Source of the DNA: Psoroptes ovis
Lineage: Eukaryota; Arthropoda; Arachnida; Sarcoptiformes; Psoroptidae
Direction: 5' to 3'
Assembly: GCA_002943765.1 (NCBI GenBank)
Contig: PQWQ01000020.1
Coordinates: forward strand, 310,001 to 374,000
Length of the DNA: 64,000 nt
A program made the translations under genes and the position numbers. The notes under the pieces were generated by a model, which was not told where the DNA came from, searched no databases, and worked only from the letters and a program-made list of their open reading frames with translations. Shown in pieces: positions 45,310 to 57,329 of the stretch. The stretch's first letter is position 1; each line of letters begins with the position of its first letter.

Positions 45310-45321
45310 GCGACATCATTG
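45310..45321 (+). promoter_or_regulatory. CTCF-like motif (weak)
   Basis: GCGACATCATTG shares GCGACATC with the box at 11051-11066. It sits in the divergent interval between two gene pairs. Confidence 0.25.
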
Positions 45322-45416
45322 TTGATCATTCAACAAGTTTTCCATTCATTCATTCATTTTTTCAATGATTAAAACCAGAATGTGCCGATGCCTCATTAAT
45401 CAACCAATGCAAACAG

Positions 45417-45453
45417 AAAGCTATAGCTAGATAAGTATACTTATCATAGCTTT
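45417..45453. promoter_or_regulatory. Palindromic paired GATA site
   Basis: GATAAGTATACTTATC (45430-45445) is a perfect 16-bp palindrome that contains two opposed GATA-factor sites. It is enclosed by AAAGCTAT/ATAGCTTT arms with a five-base bulge. It lies roughly 430-610 bp from both divergent start codons. Confidence 0.45.
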
Positions 45454-46061
45454 GTTGCCGTAGTATTACTATTTGTATTTTTTAAAATTGATATCAGCTA
45501 AATGTGCTTTGTTATAACACAATCACTTTGCAATTATCATCGTTTTCATATTTTTCGAATATGACTCAAAATCTATCAAATCAATAAAATGCCATCAAGT
45601 TAAGTCATTTCTTTCTATTTGCCAGAAATCAACATTTGATCATTTGTTTTGTTTTGTCATTATCAAAAAATGTCATTATCAAAAAAAGGCACTGAAATTC
45701 AATAGGTTTATTAATCTCTTTTATTTGATGATTTTATTTTTTCCAATTTTTCATTCACAAAAAGTGGTAAAAATTTAATAATTTTACATTTTTTTCTGTC
45801 TTCAAATATGATGATTGATTTTCTGTATGGAAATTCGTAAAAAAAAACAATAATCCAAAGTTTGAATTGATAATAATCATTTCAATCAGTGGTCACAATT
45901 GGAAAACAAAAAAATCATAACATTGAAATGATGGGTCGAAATTCATTACCATTTGGTTGATGATAGCAAAAGAAATATTTCAAATATTTAAAAAATATTT
46001 CGATTTTTTGAGGGTTTTGTTATTTGGAAGCATTGCTAAATGAAATAACAATATTAGAAAA

Positions 46062-47717
46062 ATGGACAATGAAAATGAACCATTATTAATCAATTCGAAT
46101 CGTCGTCCATTCGTGATTCGCCGATATGATATTGAAAATGATCAAACTGATTCATTGTTATCACAATCGATTGATAATAATCATCAATTATCAGCTGATA
46201 ATCAATCCGCATCATCATCATCATCATCATCTTTAGGCATATTATCTGTTGTATTTTTAACAGTAAATGCAACATTAGGTGCAGGATTATTGAATATCCC
46301 GTATTCATTCGATAATTCTGGTGGAATTATATATGCATTGATAATACAATCAATACATTTGCTGTTAATCATTTGTTCGTTGATGATTATCAGTTTTGCA
46401 ACGATAATATCGAATGTAAATTCATTACAGAATTTGGTACGATTTTATTGTGGACGTTCATGGTCAAATCTTTGTTCATGTTCAATATTTATCTATTCAT
46501 ATGGTGCTTGTATTACATATTTGATTGTAATCGGTGATCAATATGAGAAAAGTAAGTCAATTGGCTGAATTAATTGAATTTAAAATTTCATAATTTTTAA
46601 TTTGTAAAAATAGTTATTGAATTTTATTTCGATCATGATCACATTGAATGGTATTTACATCGTAATTTTCTTGTATTCACTACATCAATCGTATTGATAT
46701 TGCCACTTTGTATATCGAAAGACATATCATTTCTACGTTTTGCTAGTTTTGTTGGTTTTTTGTCCACATTTTACATAACAATATTGGTTTTGATTGAATT
46801 TTGTAAAACACGTTCACATACCAATGACGATAACACTGATAATGATGCAAAAATACGCTTGGAGCCTGACCATTGGTCAGATATATTCAAAGTTCTGCCT
46901 GTATTGACATTTTCATATCAATGTCAAACCAGTTGGATACCGACATTGGCTGAAACGAAAAATCCTACCAAAATTCGTCTATTCACCATGATATTTTTAT
47001 CAATGTTTATTTGTTTTTTAAGTTATTCATGGACAGCCATATTTGGTTTGCTGACATTCGGTTCATCACACATACAAAAAGATATGATGCAAAATTATGA
47101 TCCAACTGATCCATTCGTAGCCATAGGTATTTATATCTTTGATTATTCAATTTTAAAATCTTAATAATGATCTTTTACTCATTTTTCGGATAGGAATGGT
47201 ATTGCTGATTATAAAAACAATTGTTGTTTATCCTATTTTATTGTATTGTGGCCGTATTGTTATCGAAGGTTTATTCGAATCAAATGTCCGAAACGATCAA
47301 AATGATGATGATAATGCTAGCAACGTTAATAATAATCAAAACAAAGATAGAAAATCGATACGAATTTCTGCGGTAATAATATGGATAATAACATCGTCAA
47401 TATTAGCAATTTATATCCCGAACATTGGTATTGCTATCAATTATCTTGGTTCTTTGGCAAATTTTTTCGTATTCATATTACCTGGTTTATGTTTATTTCA
47501 AATCATCTCGAACGATAATAATTATGAAAAATTTCGAAATAAATACAAATTCATATCGAACAAAATTATATTACTAGTCATATCAATTATATTCATATCA
47601 TATGGTATCGGTATATTTGCATATTCAATTTGTTTATCGATTGATGAATTATGGTTCATCGATAATCGATTGAATGATGATGATCATGATCAACAACATA
47701 TTTTTATTTTGAATTGA
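46062..47717 (+). CDS. SLC38-type amino acid transporter
   Basis: Exons 46062-46551, 46614-47126, 47194-47717 (508 residues; both introns phase 1). It belongs to the AAAP (Pfam Aa_trans) family. TM1 carries the SLC38 signature VNATLGAGLLNIPYSFDNSGG at about residues 66-86, and about eleven hydrophobic segments follow. The conserved VLTFSYQCQTSWIPTLAE block (about residues 265-282) is the region seen in SLC38A7/8-like members, which move glutamine and other neutral amino acids. Long acidic/Asn-rich loops (NDDNTDNDAK; NDQNDDDNASN) are insertions. The N terminus EPLLINSN could hold a dileucine sorting signal (E-x-x-x-LL type: ENEPLL), consistent with endosomal or lysosomal placement. Family call is firm; member identity is not. 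Confidence 0.85.
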
Positions 47718-48011
47718 ACCATTTTATATTTTATTTTGACAAATGAACAAACAGACAATTCAAAACATTTGAAACGTATCAAACAATCATTACTCAAACA
47801 CACATGATTCTCATATACTCATCATTCAAGAAATAATTACAATTTATACTTTTTATTTTATCAAAAAATAATAATAATTTTAATAATTATAATAATAATA
47901 ATATTAATGAAATGAAATGAAAATAATATCTTTTGTTTGTTTGTTTCAATTTTTCTATATCTTTGATTTATATTACAAATGATTCAAATAAGATTTTCGA
48001 TTAATCAAGAA

Positions 48012-49324
48012 TTAATCTGGTTTTTCTTTTTTAAACAAATCAATTGCCGATGGTAATGGCTGAACCGATTGTAATTGACTTAGATCAGGTAAATTTTGTA
48101 AATGTGATTGCAATTCTTCACGTACCGACATTACTTTTTTTAATTTATCATGATATTGTTTGTAATTTCTTTCGGCTTCACTCAATGCCCGCTTCTGGCC
48201 TTCAATAAAATATACCAACATTGCCGATAGTTGTTTACGACCTTCCAGTTCTTTTGCTAATCTTGAATTATAAACTGTCAATATATTTTGTGCATCATTC
48301 ACCAGTTTAATCCAATTCTCTGTTTGTTGTTGTTGTCCATTATTATTATCAGCTGTTTGTTTCAATACTTTTTCAAATAATTTAACATCAAACAATTCGG
48401 ATGGCATGCTGGCTATTTTTTGTCTCATATCTTTATCAGCTGATGCACTATTTTCTAATTCTTTCAATATTTTTATGAGGTTTTCTGGTTCAACATTTTC
48501 ATATTTATCCATATCGATTGGATATTCCGCAGCGATTTTTGCACCAATTTTTGTCATCATATTATTCATTAATTCACTATCGATTTGTATGTCTGGTGAA
48601 AATTTTTTATTAGCATTATTAGTGCCCATTGTCTGATGACTATTATTGTGATTATTATCGCTGGTATTATACAAATTTGCATCTTCATTCGTACGTTTTA
48701 ATGATTTAGAATCATTTTTATTATCATGATTACTGCTGTTATTATTGGTGCTACTATTATCATTATGAATATTTTCATTATTATTATTTTGGTTACTAAT
48801 AGATTTTCCTTGTGTATTTAATGCTTTACGAAATGATAAAATATGATTTCGATCATAAATACTACGTTCTTCCCATATTTTCAATAATCGTTCCAATGAT
48901 GATAATGTTGATGATTCAATTTCACTAAATTAGAGTAGAAAGATATATTAGAAATGAATTTATATCAATGAAAAGAGACAAATACTTTGAAATATGTTCA
49001 AATGATTTAAGCAGAATTGTTAAAAATTCTTTTGAAAATTCAGGGCCCTTTTTACGGCTATTCTGTATGACATCATTAGCCAAATACATGTATGTCAAGC
49101 GTTTAGCTGGTTTAACTAATAAAACGAAAAGCATTAATTATTAAATTCTGACATGAAAATCATTAATATTAACCTTTTTTCAATCCTTGAAACCATGTTT
49201 GTACAATTGTTTTATAATGTTTACGATGATGTATCAACCATAATGATAATGTTTGTATTGATTGTTGTGATGAATTTAAATCATTCAATTTCTTTTCAAA
49301 TGCTTGTTGTGTAAAGCCAGACAT
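48012..49324 (-). CDS. RPRD1: RPRD1-type CTD-interacting protein (CID domain)
   Basis: Three minus-strand exons: 49324-49174, 49115-48986, 48924-48012 (397 residues; phases agree). The CID domain (about residues 1-135) is very close to human RPRD1A/B: FEKKLNDLNSSQQSIQTLSL and LIHHRKH, then LTYMYLANDVIQNSRKKGPE. CID proteins bind the phosphorylated RNA polymerase II C-terminal domain and recruit Ser5 phosphatases. After an Asn-rich insert absent from vertebrate forms (about 160-215) comes a C-terminal coiled coil (about 290-375) with LPDLSQLQ and PLPSAIDLF at the end, as in RPRD1B. It is divergent from NUDT21 across 595 bp. Confidence 0.9.
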
Positions 49325-49919
49325 GTTAAATTAAATAAAATGTTGACAAATGGTTAATTCACACACAAATGATTTGATGGAATTTTACTTCAATTTTTAT
49401 TCAAACGAATAGACATTTGATAATTCAAAGAAATGAAATCTGAAAAAAAATCAAAATCATTATTCAAATGTTTGAAAATATCAAACAATCAAATCAAATA
49501 TCAATGATAATCATGGAAAAGAGCATGCTTATGGCAATTTTTTTGCAAAACAAAGGTTTTTTTTTGCAATCAAGACATTAAATGGAAAGTCAGCTGAGAT
49601 TTATAAGAGTGAAAATTTAATTTAAAATTAAAAAAACTCACAATTCATTGAAATTTTAGCTGATCAAGTTGATCAAATTGCTGGTTATTTGTTTGATTTA
49701 TCAGATAAACAATGAAATAATTCAATGTTTTTTTTATAGCATGAACATTGTCGATTTCGACATTGTGTGGTCCATTTTGGTAGAAATAGACTTTTGTTAA
49801 ACGAAACGCGTTTGAGCATTTGATTTTCATATGTCATATTTTTCATTGTTTCATCAAATTTTGATTAATTTTAATTTTAATTTTAATTTTGAATCCAATT
49901 TCGATCAAATTTAATAACA
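49325..49919. other. RPRD1-NUDT21 divergent promoter region
   Basis: 595 bp of AT-rich DNA, with a TTAATTT tandem run at 49870-49895. It probably serves two nuclear RNA-processing genes; no clear TATA box. Confidence 0.45.
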
Positions 49920-50770
49920 ATGACAGCAACAGCTTCAGCAAATTGGTCAAAAAATTCATCCAATTTCAAATATAACAGTTCAAATGCATTGAATTTGACT
50001 GTTAATCGAACAATTAATTTGTATGTTTTTATTATTCCTTTTTCTAAAAAACTGATTCTCATTTTTCAAATACAGATACCCACTTTCAAATTATACTTTC
50101 GGCACAAAAGATCCATTGTTTGAGAAAGATCCATCAGTCGAAGCACGTTTTCAACGTTTGAGAGATGAATTTGATAAAATTGGACAAAGACGTTCAGTTG
50201 AAGGTGTTTTACTTGTGCATGAACATAATTTACCGCATGTATTATTATTACAATTAGGTACAGCATTTTTTAAATTACCTGGTGGTGAATTGAATCCAGG
50301 TGAAGATGAAATCGATGGTCTTAAAAGACATTTGACTGAAGTATGTTATTATCATCATGTAAATATGTTTAAATAACTCTAATTTCCCGATTTCCACATA
50401 GACACTTGGTCGAAATGAAAACACATCACATGATTGGGATATAGAAGATACAATCGGTAATTGGTGGCGGCCAAATTTTGAACCACCACAATATCCATAT
50501 GTACCACCGCACATTACTAAACCAAAAGAACATAAACGTTTATTTTTAGTACAATTACCGGAGAAAGCATATTTTGCTGTGCCGAAAAATTATAAATTAG
50601 TTGCTGCACCATTATTTGAATTATATGATAATTCACAAGGCTACGGGCCGATAATATCAAGCCTACCGCAAACATTGAGTCGTTTTAATTTTATCTATAT
50701 GGAATCATGTAATAAAAACAATAATGGTACCAATAATAATAATAATGAAAGTAATAATAGCAGCAAATAA
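49920..50770 (+). CDS. NUDT21: Cleavage factor Im 25 kDa subunit (CPSF5), canonical copy
   Basis: Exons 49920-50020, 50076-50340, 50402-50770 (244 residues; intron phases 2 and 0). It is near-identical in core to human NUDT21: YPLSNYTFGTKDPLFEKD, EARFQRLRDEFDKIGQRRSV, HEHNLPHVLLLQLGTAFFK, LPGGELNPGEDEIDGLKR and NWWRPNFEPPQYPYVPPHIT. The Nudix fold lacks the catalytic Glu pair and instead binds UGUA in pre-mRNA 3' UTRs, directing poly(A)-site choice. The Phe-Phe of TAFFK and the Arg pair of GQRRS, which contact RNA in the human protein, are kept. A Ser/Asn-rich tail (about 22 residues) extends beyond the usual end. Confidence 0.93.
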
Positions 50771-51102
50771 GAAATAAGACTACAGTCCTAATATATATCA
50801 ACAAATTCAGCGAAACAATAATAATTTACATATTACCTATTAATACAGATGAATTTCTTATTTTGATCTCTCTCTTCATCATTAATTAATTTTAATTATA
50901 ATTTTAATTAATTAAATTTTTAATAAATTTTTTTTTGTTCGAAATTAAATTCGAATACGTTGTTTATGAGTATTTATTTACCATATTTTTTTTTGTCAAA
51001 ATAACACTTGTTTTCGATCGATTCGATCATCGATGATTGATTCAATTTTTGAAATTTTCAAATATTTTGATTGAAATTTTGTCTAATTTTTTAATTTTCA
51101 AA

Positions 51103-51829
51103 ATGCCTTCATTAGAATCATCATTAAACATGTAAGTTTCTGGTTGAATTTTGAATTAAATTCAAATCTTCCGATGATTTTCATTTCTCCGCATAGATAT
51201 CCATTGAAAAATTATTCATTTAAAAAGAAAGATGACAAAATTGAACAAAAAGATCCATCATTACCGGCTTATTTTGATCGGCTGAAAAGAGAATTCCAGT
51301 ATACTGGTGGAAATAAACGATTAACAATCAGATTTGTCCTTTTAGCACATGAAAATAATATGATCAATGTATTGTTGCTACGTATGTCACAACAATGTTT
51401 CATATTACCTGGTGGTGAATTACGGGAAAATGAATGTGAATATGATGCGCTGAAACGATATTTATTTGATGTAAGTTTTGAATAAATGTGTTTATCAAAA
51501 ATAAATCTAAATTATTGTTTTAATATTAGTATTTCGGACTTGACTGTGATACACAAGCAAAACCAATCGATTTAATAGCACATTGGTGGCGGCCAAATTT
51601 TGAACATCAACAATATCCATACATTCCAGCACATATATCCAAACCAAAAGAATTGACACGAATATATTTGCTATCATTAAGTGAAAAAGCAACATTTAAA
51701 ATACCTAGCAATTATCAAATTGTTGCCATACCATTATTTGAGCTGTATAATAATATCAGTTTGTATGGTGAAATTGCAGCCAGTTTACCACAAGTATTAA
51801 GCCGTTTTAATTTTAATATTTTGAAATAA
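51103..51829 (+). CDS. Diverged tandem paralogue of NUDT21
   Basis: Exons 51103-51131, 51197-51470, 51530-51829 (200 residues) with the same intron phases and positions as the upstream gene, 330 bp away. The framework is kept (YPLKNYSF, ILPGGELRENECEYDAL, WWRPNFEHQQYPYIPAHISK, SLPQVLSRFNFN), but the RNA-facing positions are not: HEHNLPH becomes HENNMIN, the FF pair becomes CF, and the loop before the first strand has two extra residues. It could be an RNA-blind dimer partner, a germline variant, or a copy with new specificity. The frame is intact through all three exons. Confidence 0.85.
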
Positions 51830-52139
51830 ATTATTTTTGATAAATTATCCATCGAAAATTGATGATTCCGGCTAAATTATTCGAATTTTCAGACATTTCC
51901 AGACTCCAAAATGATAATCAATGTGTAAAATACACTCAATGTATTAAAATGTATTCAATTTTTCAAAATTAATTTTCAAAATCATTTCAATGCTGCCTGT
52001 ATTCATTCGATCATCATCATCATCATGTATGATAACGAAGATAAAAAACGTAAAATTCATAAAATTATTCTCTCAAACAGATTTGCCGGAATGCCGAAGC
52101 ACATGACAGCAGCAGCAGTGTGCAATACATTAAAATATA

Positions 52140-52220
52140 TCAAAGTTGTCCGAAAAGTTTTTGTCGATTATATCGTAGGAAATTATGAGAAAATCGGCAA
52201 TAACATATCGGACAACCTAA
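52140..52220. mobile_element. Mariner-like hairpin MITE 14
   Basis: The left tip is degraded (CAAAGTTGTCCGAAAAG) while the right end CATATCGGACAACCTAA is intact. A 94-codon open frame at 52025-52309 runs straight through it, so that frame is fortuitous. Confidence 0.8.
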
Positions 52221-54068
52221 TTATATATGGCAACGTATGTTTCCACCATCATTATTATCCAATTTTTGATGCAGATTTTGTCATAAAAATGACCTCGGAT
52301 AAATGTTAAAGCGAATAATGGAACAAAATAGAACAAACGAGATTCTTTGATGATAATTGAAATTTAATTTCAATATAATTTCAATGCAAATTCAAAGACA
52401 GAAGAGGAATTCAATATTTCAATAATTTTCAATCTAAATATATACCGACATTGATTGATGGTAAAAATTTCGATAGATTTGGCTTCATTCATTCAATCAA
52501 TGTGTTTAATGTTCAATAAAGGGATTCTGAATTCATTCGCCTCGAATGAATTGATATTTTCATCATTTTTTTGTAGCTGAATATTATTGGATTTGAATTA
52601 GTTCGGCCGAATTTCGAATCTTGTACGATTGATCAATTTATTTGGAAAAATAAACAAAACCCATTGATAATTTTGAGCAGATTTGTTTTTGACCAAATTT
52701 TTGCAAATGGCAATACTTGTTGGCCTTTACTCTATAAGCCTACACCAGGAATACGTCGGGAATCATTTTTTTTTGTTTTTCTGATTCCATTTCTGATCCA
52801 AATGATTGATGAGAGTTCCGGTAGGTTATAATCGATAATCGAAATGGATGGTAACATCATCATCATCATTCACATGAAACAATAATGACTAATAATGATC
52901 GAATTTTTTAAGGGAAAAATGTCTTTTGAAAAAAGCAAATTTGTAAAGAAATAGATTTGCCTTCAAGCAATATTTTCATGTGTTTCATTTTTCATGTTTC
53001 ATTTTTTCTTATTTTTTGATCTTAAATTCAAATAAATTACTACATTATTTAAGAGATGAACGATTACCAAGAAAAAGAAATTGGAAATTAATAGATTGAA
53101 AAAAATCGAAATCGATAGTATCGATAGATGAACACACAAAAGAAAGTTTTTTCGAAAATCGAATTCGTAGTTTTTTTCTTTGTTCCGTAAAGATTTCCTT
53201 CATTTTTGTTCATTGAATTACATCAATTTCAAGGTTTGAATCAAATCAAAACTAATCAAAGTGAAATTAATTTTAGTTTTTGAAAATTTAAAATCGTGGT
53301 TTCCATTTTTAAATTTGAAAAAAACATCCAAATTGATGGTACAACTTTTTTTCCCGTTTTTTTTCTGGCAACAAAGTACTTTGACCTATGAACATTGGGT
53401 GTATGTTTGTTGCTCACCAATTTTTTTCAAACATGTAATGAATAATAGATAATATTAGTGAAGAATTGTGGCTCAAAAAGCCCCTTTTATAACATTTGGA
53501 ACAACAAACAAGTTGGAATTCTCCATTCTTCAACATTTTGCGTGTATGTATGTATTTGATATTTATTTATTTTCCCATTTATATGAAAATAATGATTAAC
53601 ATATAGAACATTTTTGTTTCACAGGAGCTTTTTTTGAAAAATTCATTTCATGGCAAACAAATACGAGAAAAAGCATCAATTTTGAAGAAAATTTCACATG
53701 AATTATTATTGTTCAATCGACTAAAAGTTATATTTACCTATTCATATTTATATTTCTTTCAATTTTGGGTGATGATCATCATCATCACAAATTATATTAC
53801 CCGAGTAATAGGAATATAATTATTATTATTAAAATTACAAAATATCATATATAATACTACAACTGTGTGCATCACAACAATAAAATAATACGGTAAGATC
53901 CATTTTTTTTTAAATACATCACCACAGCATCACGACAACTTAACAACAACGACTAAATGGAGAAGAATTTTGTACCCAGTGATGAGTTTAAATTGTAATG
54001 TAAATGAATTTTACATCAAATGAATGAATGAATGATCCGAAATCGACAGAGAGACAAAGAGTGGGAGA

Positions 54069-54090
54069 GAGAGAGAGAGAGAGAGAGAGA
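54069..54090. repeat. (GA)n microsatellite
   Basis: A GAGAGA run of about 20 bp following GACAAAGAGTGG. Confidence 0.85.
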
Positions 54091-54325
54091 AAAACCAATT
54101 TCATTTATTTGTTTTTACGTATATAAAATGATCAAAAAGCTATTGTAAATGCATAGAAATACACACATCTGTTCATTCAATAATGATGATGATTCTTCTA
54201 CTTTTTTTCATTATTCATCTTCAATTGTGTGTGCATTGTTGCATTCAGATCATCATCATCATCATTATTTTATTATTATTATTTGGACCATTCGAGTACC
54301 ATCAAACGAATAAAATGAAAATATA

Positions 54326-54407
54326 TTAGGTTGTCCGATAAGTTTTTGCCGATTTTCTCATCAAGCCCCCTGCAATATAATCGGCAAAAACTTTTCGGAC
54401 AACCTAA
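54326..54407. mobile_element. Mariner-like hairpin MITE 15
   Basis: TTAGGTTGTCCGATAAG to CTTTTCGGACAACCTAA with exact TA duplications at 54324-54325 and 54408-54409. The loop contains an unusual AAGCCCCCTG. Confidence 0.88.
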
Positions 54408-54647
54408 TAACTAAATCATCATTCAAGAAAAACATCAACAATTAGGCAAAGCCAGCGAATGAATGAACATAAGAATAAATTTGAATGAATTTAAATTTCA
54501 AATGAATTTGATCCAACAACATACACAATAACAACAAGAGAAAAAATTACCATTTTTTTTGGTCAAGAATTTTGCCAAAAAAAAAATTATTTTTATTGTT
54601 ATTACTTTCATTCATTTATTCATTCAACGAGTTATTCTATTTTTATA

Positions 54648-54766
54648 CAGAGTTTCAAGTTTTAATTCAGTATTTTAAAATTAATTTTCGTAATTTTCAA
54701 TGTAATTTTTAACTGTAAAATTACGAAATTTAATTTAAAAACTATGAATTAAAACTTGAAATTTTG
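54648..54766. mobile_element. CAGGG palindromic element, copy 3
   Basis: CAGAGTTTCAAGTTTTAATTC to CTTGAAATTTTG, 119 bp, TA-flanked (54646-54647, 54767-54768). Confidence 0.68.
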
Positions 54767-54938
54767 TATTTTTGTATTTTAAACCAACAAAAAAAAAAAA
54801 AAAAAAAAATATAAAATACAATCGGAAATTGCCTTTTTGAAAATTTCCCAAATCAAGAGAAAAAAAATTATTTCATATATGAGTGTGTGAGAATTCACTT
54901 CACTTTACTTCAATGCAATTTTATTATTTTTAAAAATA

Positions 54939-55018
54939 TTAGGTTGTCCCATAAGTTCTTGCGGTTTTTCAAATTTTTATTCATTCAAAAAACGACAAGA
55001 ACTTATGGCACAAGCTTT
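54939..55018. mobile_element. Mariner-like hairpin MITE 16 (CATAAG subtype)
   Basis: TTAGGTTGTCCCATAAGTTC pairs with GAACTTATGGCACAAGCTTTA; the right tip is degraded. Confidence 0.78.
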
Positions 55019-55712
55019 ATTTTTATATTTTTTTACCATTCTTATTTTCAATCATTTTCAATAATCCAAGGCGATTTACTACTATGTGTTGGAGTGTGTG
55101 ATGCTCTGTGAGTATAGTTTTTTTGTGTGTGTATGGAACATGAAAAAAACGAGATTGAAAATTAGTTCTATGAATGGAATGATTGAGCCAAATGTAAAAA
55201 AAAACGTGGCACCAAAATAGAAGATTATGTGTGTGTGTAGGGATTATCTGATCAATTTTGATAGTTCTATTTTTTTCATTCTGTTTGATGGTCAATTTTT
55301 TCCCCCTTCTGACTGACTGAATGAGAATGAATGAAAAGATGTTCAATTCACAAACCCAATGCCAACATTGATTTAAATTACAGTTTTTATATACGACTAT
55401 TTCATATCAATATAATATGAAAAATTGATCAATCAATCGATTGGATTGATCGATTGATTTTTTAAATCATTCATTCATTCATTCATTCATTTTTTTTTTT
55501 TTTTTTTTGTACCCATTTTGAACTCTTAAACATTTTCGTTTTTTCATCAAAGCAAACGATAACGATAACGATAAAGTAAGATGAAGAGAAAAAAAATTCT
55601 TTAATTTATCTTTAAGACGAAAGAAAAAAAAATCACAGTCGACTTGAAAATATACAAAAATTTTCGTATAATATAACATAGTGTGAAACGCCTTTCTTGT
55701 CATTTCCATATA

Positions 55713-55795
55713 TTGGGTTGTCCGTTCCATAAGTTCTTGTTGTTTTTCGAATGAAAAAAACTTAAAAAACGGCAAAAACTTATGGGACAACCTAA
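55713..55795. mobile_element. Mariner-like hairpin MITE 17 (CATAAG subtype)
   Basis: Left end TTGGGTTGTCCGTTCCATAAG carries a four-base insertion; right end CTTATGGGACAACCTAA. TA on both sides. Confidence 0.83.
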
Positions 55796-56468
55796 TACAT
55801 ACACAAGCAACAAACACACACATTTTTTTCTGATATTTCGTTCTCGAAAGTGGAAGAAGAAGAAGAAAAACCATTTAATCAAAATACAGAAAAATCTCTC
55901 AATGTTTTACTTGTTTGTAGAAATGAAAATTGCTTAGATGCTTTAAACACACACACGCACATTGACAATTTGAACATAAAGCAAGCCCCATACACACACA
56001 AAAAAAACACTTGCAATGTCTTTAAATGTGTGTTTTGTCTTTTGCATTTTGTGCTTGTTTACTTGCTTGCTTGCCACATTAAATGTATGAGTGAATAAGT
56101 GAAAAAAATGAATGAATTGTGTATAGGATTGAATTGTGAACAAACAAATAAATTGATGTTTCTTAAACTAGACTTATGATTCCTTGTTGTAAGAATTCCT
56201 TTCTCAGGATTTTTGTTCTCCTTTTTGTGTGTGTGTTTTTGTATGAATCAATCTTCAATATTGTTTATGTATTTAGGGCTTGTTTTTAATCATTTGTTGT
56301 TGTTGTTGCTGTTTTGGTGAAAACATTACCATCTTTTGCATCTTTATATTTTATCCAAAAAAATGAAGCAAAGAATAATGTAAAAAAATGAATAATCGAT
56401 CGATTAAAGAAATCAAAGTAAAAAATGAATGATGAAATAAAGTTTGTATAATAATAATGATAATAATA

Positions 56469-56630
56469 CAGAGTTTAAGTTTTAATTCGTAGTTTTAAAA
56501 TTGATTTTCATAGTTCTAAAATTAAATTTCGTAATTTCTCCGAGTTAAAATTACATTTAAAACTACGAAAATCAACTTGAAAACTATGAAAATTAATTTT
56601 AAAACTACGAATTCAAACTTGAAACCCTGT
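56469..56630. mobile_element. CAGGG palindromic element, copy 4
   Basis: 162 bp, CAGAGTTTAAG to CTTGAAACCCTGT, with the same inner modules as copy 1 (for example AAAACTACGAAAATCAACTT). Confidence 0.7.
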
Positions 56631-56876
56631 TAATAATTGTAATATAAAGAATTGTGTGTGTGAAAATCTTTAGAAATAAAATAGACAAAGTGTAGAAATA
56701 TATATTTCATTTAAATGAATGAGTTTTAAAACATATAGAAAAAACATAGAAACAAAAAGAAAATATTTGAAAAAAATTCAACATTCATTTTATATTCGAA
56801 ATCATTCTTTCATTATTTTCAGTTTTCATCATCATACAATTCACCCTTATGCAATGTTGAATTTTTTATAATTCTA

Positions 56877-56957
56877 TTCAGGTTGTCCGAAAAGTTTTTG
56901 CCGATCATTTCGTAGAGATTCATAAGAAAATCGGCCAAAACTTATCGGACAATCTAA
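56877..56957. mobile_element. Mariner-like hairpin MITE 18
   Basis: TTCAGGTTGTCCGAAAAG to CTTATCGGACAATCTAA, TA on both sides. Confidence 0.83.
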
Positions 56958-57248
56958 TAATATTTCATTCAAAACTTAGCAAAAAAAAAGATTCTTTTGC
57001 TTCATTTTTTTGTGTCTATGTGTTACAACAACAACAACAAAAACAACTAATGAAAAACAAGCGAAAGCAAATTCCATTTTCCATGCAAAAAACTAGGCGT
57101 TTATCATTATTATTATTATTATTATTATCATTATTTATCAACAATAATAATAATAACGATAGCAAAAAAATATATTCAACATCAAAATTGTGCAAAAACA
57201 TCCTTTTATTTTTGTAACATTCATTCATTCATTATTATTGGAATCTAT

Positions 57249-57329
57249 TTAGGTTGTCCGAAAAGTTTTTACCGATTATATCGTCGAAAATTTATTGAAA
57301 AATTGGCAAGAATTTTTCGGACAACCTAA
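57249..57329. mobile_element. Mariner-like hairpin MITE 19 with palindromic flanks
   Basis: TTAGGTTGTCCGAAAAG to TTTTTCGGACAACCTAA. The inverted repeat continues outside the ends: GAATCTAT before and ATAGATTC after, lengthening the stem by about eight bases. Confidence 0.83.

Larger units (their letters stand above)
44993..46061. other. Divergent intergenic region (MARVEL gene / transporter gene)
   Basis: No gene seen. It contains a CTCF-like core (45310-45321) and a GATA-type palindrome inside a larger stem (45417-45453). Confidence 0.4.

Noticed and set aside
52025..52309. 94-codon open frame after the NUDT21 paralogue
   Set aside because: Its middle is a mariner-like hairpin element read through in one frame, and the rest shows no domain.
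54326..54407. Hairpins as genuine miRNA genes
   Set aside because: Stem size fits, but TA flanks, shared ends and many copies mark them as mini-transposons; small-RNA output would have to be shown.
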